Below, piece by piece: positions 60,200 to 64,000 of a DNA stretch of 64,000 bases. Origin of the DNA: Aspidapion aeneum (Eukaryota; Arthropoda; Insecta; Coleoptera; Brentidae). Location: NCBI GenBank assembly GCA_963576565.1, contig OY755047.1:21769171-21833170 (forward strand), in the 5' to 3' direction. The position numbers and the translations under genes are program-made. Position 1 is the stretch's first letter. Every line of letters starts with the position of its first letter. A model generated the notes under the pieces. That model made no database searches and was not told where the DNA came from. It was given only the letters and a program-made list of their open reading frames with translations.

Positions 60200-60845
60200 T
60201 TTTCTGTGTTACAAAATTACTTGCATGTTTATTTTTTGTTTTTTTTGTTCTCTCCAAGGACCAAAGGTTTCCACAGAGAATGGTATAAAATAAAATCTAC
60301 CTTCAAGCTCTTTATATTTTTGTTGTTTTAACCTTTCCCCTATTTCAGCTGCTGAACCAGCTTTTATAGATGTTTTTGTAATATATGATTCAGCCAATGT
60401 ATTTCTACAGGTAGCATCCCACAAGAGGGCTTTACCTTTCTTCCATGGGACTAAAGTTAATCCACCAACACGTTTCCCGTAACTACGACAAATATTCTGT
60501 GGTTCAAGTACAGCTGGAATGTCAACAGAATTTAGTGCACGTTTGAGTATATCATTCAGTAGCCTGTGTCTTGCCTAACGACCTGCATTCTTGTTGCAGC
60601 ATAGTCCATGCAGACCATATTTATCAACTTTTTTGCCGCAAATGCAATCGTGTGGTTCAACAACAGGTTCTCCAATTCGAAGTGATACAGAAATTCGAAA
60701 TGAAGGATCATCAAGAAGATTGCCTAAAGTAGATGACGGTAAAGGTTTTAACCATGCAGAACTTTCCGGTTATTGCAATTGTCCAATTGATCTATTTTTA
60801 ATACACTGTGCTTATTGAAAAAATCCCCTGGATAATGTTCCTAAT
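60200..60845 (-). pseudogene. Retroelement C-terminal (PD-(D/E)XK-like) domain fragment
   Basis: The minus-strand translation runs LGNLLDDPSFRISVSLRIGE, VEPHDCICGKKVDKYGLHGL, a stop after NAGR, then RHRLLNDILKRALNSVDIPA, RVGGLTLVPWKKGKALLWDA, AESYITKTSIKAGSAAEIGE and FIPFSVETFGPW. This is a family of domains repeatedly found in invertebrate retroelement-derived ORFs, with a Cys/His cluster followed by a K-R-P-D-G..W-D-A-T nuclease-like core. Here the usual PDG is VGG, a key acidic residue lost. With the in-frame TAG near 60,573, it is a relic. The element type is uncertain. Unit 1 lacks it, so it inserted after the duplication. Confidence 0.7.
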
Positions 60846-62862
60846 GAAAGATTAAGGTAATTTTTACTTGAATAGCCAGCCCCTCAACAAAAACTGATTT
60901 GAAAAAATCTTAAAATAAATTTTAAAAAAAGGCTTAAACAAAGTTTTACTTAGAATGTAAAGAAAATAAACGTACAAATGTAAATTTATTTTCTTTAAAA
61001 GTGTATTTTTTTAAAATCTACTTAACATGTATAATTTAAAAAAATATATTTTTTTTACATGGTGAACAGCAATTTTTTTTATTTTATTTTAGTTGTTGCA
61101 ACAACTTAAATTAAAAGTATTTTAGGATCAGTTAAATTAGGATTTCTACAAAAAATTTTACGCCATAATATGTTAATAATCTTTCTCTTTATTTTGAGCG
61201 TTCATTGATACGATTTAAATTGGGTACTTAAGTGTTTCCCTTAAGTGTTTAATATTAAAAAATATATATATTAAATTCTTAAAATAGGCTAAGCATCTAA
61301 TTTCCGGTTTAATTAGCTTTGAATAATCACGGCAATCAAAAGGAACAGGCAAGGACTTTGTACTGTCGTGACCTGATAGCTGTAAGGTCACTCATCGTCA
61401 ATTGCCTTTACGATGAGTGTCCTTAGATAGCTGTCAAGCCGTCCCCACGTGAATTTGTTTTTCTCATGCCCCACTATAGCAATCTGAAGAGGGAGAGAGA
61501 GAAAGATAGAGATATGATCGCTACCTATAGAAAATGATTTTGTTGTATTGCAATATTAAATTCACCCAAAAAAAATGATTTCTTTTTGTGCAATTTTATA
61601 AAAAATGTTGATTTCGACCAAAATATAGATGAGGCAAGAGGGTTTGCTTCACAAAAACGGCAACACTGCATCGTTGTGACTAAAATAACTAAAGTAAGGT
61701 AGCGCGCGCATGTTAATCAGGCGCTGACTTGTGACATAGCTTTAAATTTGCGCTCTGACATAAATTGTAATAGTGGAACTCATTTTCATCTCTTTTTAAT
61801 GCACAGCTAATTTTTTATTGCTCTACAACTTATAGCACTGCACAGTGGGTTCTCGAACCTGATTTTTTACCAAAATTAGTAAATTGGAACTTTAGGGTCT
61901 ATAAATTCAATAATTAAGATTTCTGAGTCAAACCAAAAAAAATATTATGGCGTGGATGACAAACAAAGCATTTTTTACATTAAAATGCATGCAGTTAAAT
62001 GAGTTTTATTTTTAATTTTGTGTAACAATCTTGACGTTTTGTGCCGTTATGGTAAATAAGGTAGATAGAGACAAAGTTCAATTTTATAGCAGTCCCGCTG
62101 TTTTACAAGACCAAGGTGAACAGTTACGGGTACTTTCAGTGGAGAGATGAAAAAGCTAAGTTAAATCCCTTAAAAGAGAAGAATTGCTTAATTCTTCTCT
62201 TATATATGCCAAAATTTGTCCAAAACATTTTAAAAAATGGTAAAAAATGCATTTAAGGCCATATTTACCTAAAAATGTAGACAATAATGTATTTAGTGGT
62301 TAATGTTTTAAAATGAATTACCCATCTTCAATTTCTAACTGTACGATAAGACTTAAAAATTTCATTAATTTACAAAAAAATATCAAAAATAAACATAGGC
62401 ACTAAAACTTAAAAATATTCAGGTGAGTCAAAATAGTACTATGTAATTATTAATTAGTAGTAAGTAGTAAATATAAACATTATAGGTAATTTTATTCAAC
62501 AAAATCTGTTTTACGCAGTAATTATTGTCTTTTCTGAAACATTTTATTTTAAACACATGAGATTTCATAAAAACGACGATATTCTAATACTTGTGTAAAG
62601 CAAAATTATAGTAATCATCCTTCTTGTTAAAAGATATACAAAACATCATGCCTCTAAAGTAAGGACCAGGATTGTGCAGCAAGAGGGCGTCTTAAACCTT
62701 CCTCACGGCTGTTGTTGCGTTTTAGCTGGAATATAAGCAGACCCATCTACCGGCTGCTGTTACGACCGAGGCTCGTTTTTCATCCGTGTTGTTGCCATCT
62801 TATACATTTATTTATTCAAAGTTTTAAATACTAAACTTTTAATTTTTTTGTTGTTTACTTAC
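60846..62862. other. Intron/upstream region between first exons 1a and 1b
   Basis: Apart from the sequence just right of the retroelement relic, this region is homologous to 43,360-45,360 of unit 1. Landmarks are GTACTTAAGTGTTTCCCTTA, a GA-rich tract (61,486-61,512; GAGAG-type in both units), ATTATGGCGTGGATGACAAA and GGAATATA(CA)AGCAGACCCATCT. Unit 1 has extra insertions here (43,504-43,666, 44,032-44,228, 44,760-44,990). A small hairpin with arms ACTCATCGT/ACGATGAGT lies at 61,391-61,420. No other coding sequence. Confidence 0.5.
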
Positions 62863-62914
62863 GAGAAGCGGTAACAGCACTCAGGCAAAACAAGAATATC
62901 ACGAAGCCCACCAT
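62863..62914 (-). CDS. Alternative first coding exon 1a of the intact protease
   Basis: Encodes MVGFVIFLFCLSAVTAS followed by one base and GTAAGT, a signal peptide with the same phase-1 donor as exon 1b at 59,747. Either exon could therefore splice to exon 2 at 56,897. The homologous exon in unit 1 (45,363-45,414, MVGIMKFIFCLSAATAS) is also open with its donor. Both 1a exons and both 1b exons start ATGGTGGG, so 1a and 1b are themselves old duplicates. It could instead be the sole survivor of a lost neighbouring protease gene. Confidence 0.75.
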
Positions 62915-62936
62915 ATTGTCTTCAGTTTTTTTAGTG

Positions 62937-62973
62937 AACTGATCAAAATTACTGATCTTTATAGATATTTATA
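62937..62973 (-). promoter_or_regulatory. TATA plus initiator core promoter of exon 1a
   Basis: TATAAAT at 62,967-62,973 and the arthropod-type initiator TCAGTT at 62,937-62,942 are spaced so that the initiator A is 33 bases downstream of the first T of TATA. This would leave a 5' UTR of about 25 bases. Spacing is canonical for insects. Confidence 0.65.
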
Positions 62974-63603
62974 TCATTTAAAACTTATTTTGCACAGTTA
63001 ATAATAAGATAAAAGTCTTTCATAAGTACACACTTTTAAAAAATAAATAAAACTCTGTAGTTAAACATTTTAGATAGATAAGTACATACATATGTACGGC
63101 GTCATAGCAAATTTTCCTGATTCCAAAATTACTTTTTCCAATAAATAACTATATGGTTTCTTATTTTAAAAGTTTCTTAATCACACAACTACAATTTTTA
63201 AAAGATGCTTGCATTGACTTGAAAAAAAAAGACAAAGACAACTACATATTTTTAACATAAATAATACTATTAGAATTGCATAGGTAAGAGAAGTGCAGAT
63301 ACCTTTTGAAGGTGATAAAATTACTAACAGCATGAAAACTATTGGATATTTAAAAAAAACTATTGCAGCCAATAGAAATATAAAATTAGATTGGATCCAA
63401 GTTATTGGGGTGAGCATTTAGGGATGGATCATGTTTTAGACGGTTTTCGGCAAGACTAAATCTCCAATCGAAAAAAGTTAAATACAAAAGTTATAGGTTA
63501 TAAAAGGGTCTATAACTATTTAAATAATTTTTACGCAACTAAAAACCGGTTTTGTAATTTCAGATTTTTTTCAAAAATTTTTCTTGTTTTCACATTTTTA
63601 GTT

Positions 63604-63669
63604 AAAAGTACACCTAAACAATTTACTCTGGTACTTGCGACCATTCCTCAAAATTTCCGTGAGAAGCTC
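63604..63669 (-). pseudogene. Partial duplicate of LRR exon 2
   Basis: The reverse strand reads AG, then ELLTEILRN, matching the start of LRR exon 2 (ELLKEILRN). It lost about ten bases, which breaks the frame, and then matches AAATTGTTTAGGTGTACTTT before ending. The flank at 63,960-63,990 (TCATTCCATCTTCGATAGGA) matches LRR intron 1 at about 34,332. So a longer duplicated tract continues to the window end, interrupted by a palindromic insertion. Confidence 0.8.
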
Positions 63670-63894
63670 CTGGGAATAAGAAAATTATAAATTAGTCATT
63701 TAGATACCTAAAAAGATTGAAGGGTAGCCTTACAACTTTTTGTTTTTAAATTAAAATCGCAGAATTTTCCTAGTTCAATATTTTTAGTACTCATAGCTTT
63801 TTTATTATATTGTTTTTAATTAAGAATAATTTTATAAGTACTTTGGGGTTTTTTGTTAATGCAAAAATAATCCCACTTTATTTCAAAAGAAGTA

Positions 63895-63972
63895 GGGTCA
63901 TTCCATTGAGTTGTATAACGCCCTAAAAGGGCGTTATACAACTCAGGGTATAGAAGTCAATGGGTCATTCCA
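63895..63972. repeat. Palindromic mini-insertion at window end
   Basis: Perfect 17-base arms GAGTTGTATAACGCCCT/AGGGCGTTATACAACTC around AAA (63,908-63,944), bracketed by GGGTCATTCCAT on both sides. The LRR intron 1 counterpart has a single uninterrupted version. Confidence 0.75.
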
Positions 63973-64000
63973 TCTTCGATAGGAAAATCAATAATGTATC

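Overview
This window looks like a nuclear genomic fragment from an insect, possibly a beetle. It is AT-rich and packed with nested, decayed transposons: RTE-type and CR1/Jockey-type LINEs, a Penelope-like element, hAT and Tc1/mariner relics, and many foldback MITEs. The real genes have short exons, GT-AG introns and arthropod-style core promoters. I saw no bacterial operon, CRISPR array, tRNA or rRNA. The species is not determinable from sequence alone.

Layout. Positions 1-24,600 contain no cellular gene I can support, only repeats: an RTE LINE tail, a Penelope-like element with its GIY-YIG domain split by a microsatellite-bearing insertion, a 2.06-kb hAT element carrying a LINE, tandem duplications and MITEs. 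From 24,661 to 34,735 (minus strand) lies a seven-exon gene for a leucine-rich-repeat protein of 482 residues, reconstructed here from exons that join in frame at every boundary. From 37,128 to 45,414 (minus) is a chymotrypsin-like serine protease copy with at least four inactivating lesions. From 46,021 to 62,914 (minus) is its tandem duplicate, which is intact: seven coding exons, 256 residues by one first exon, all three catalytic residues present. At 63,604-63,669 (minus) a broken copy of LRR exon 2 starts, so the LRR gene was also duplicated, probably continuing past the window end.

How the parts relate. All gene features are on the minus strand. Each protease copy has two separate signal-peptide first exons with the same splice phase. 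The upstream one in the intact copy has a TATA box and an initiator at canonical spacing, which suggests alternative promoters. The protease should be a secreted, probably digestive, enzyme. The intact copy has accumulated kilobases of transposon in its introns, while the dead copy stays compact and provides empty sites that define several insertions. The most notable points are a microinversion between 6-bp inverted repeats that kills an exon, a Glu instead of Lys/Arg at the zymogen activation site of the intact protease, a perfect 16-bp hairpin abutting the LRR stop codon, and a hairpin-ended repeat family whose internal CAGA/TCTG tract ranges from 4 to 112 units.
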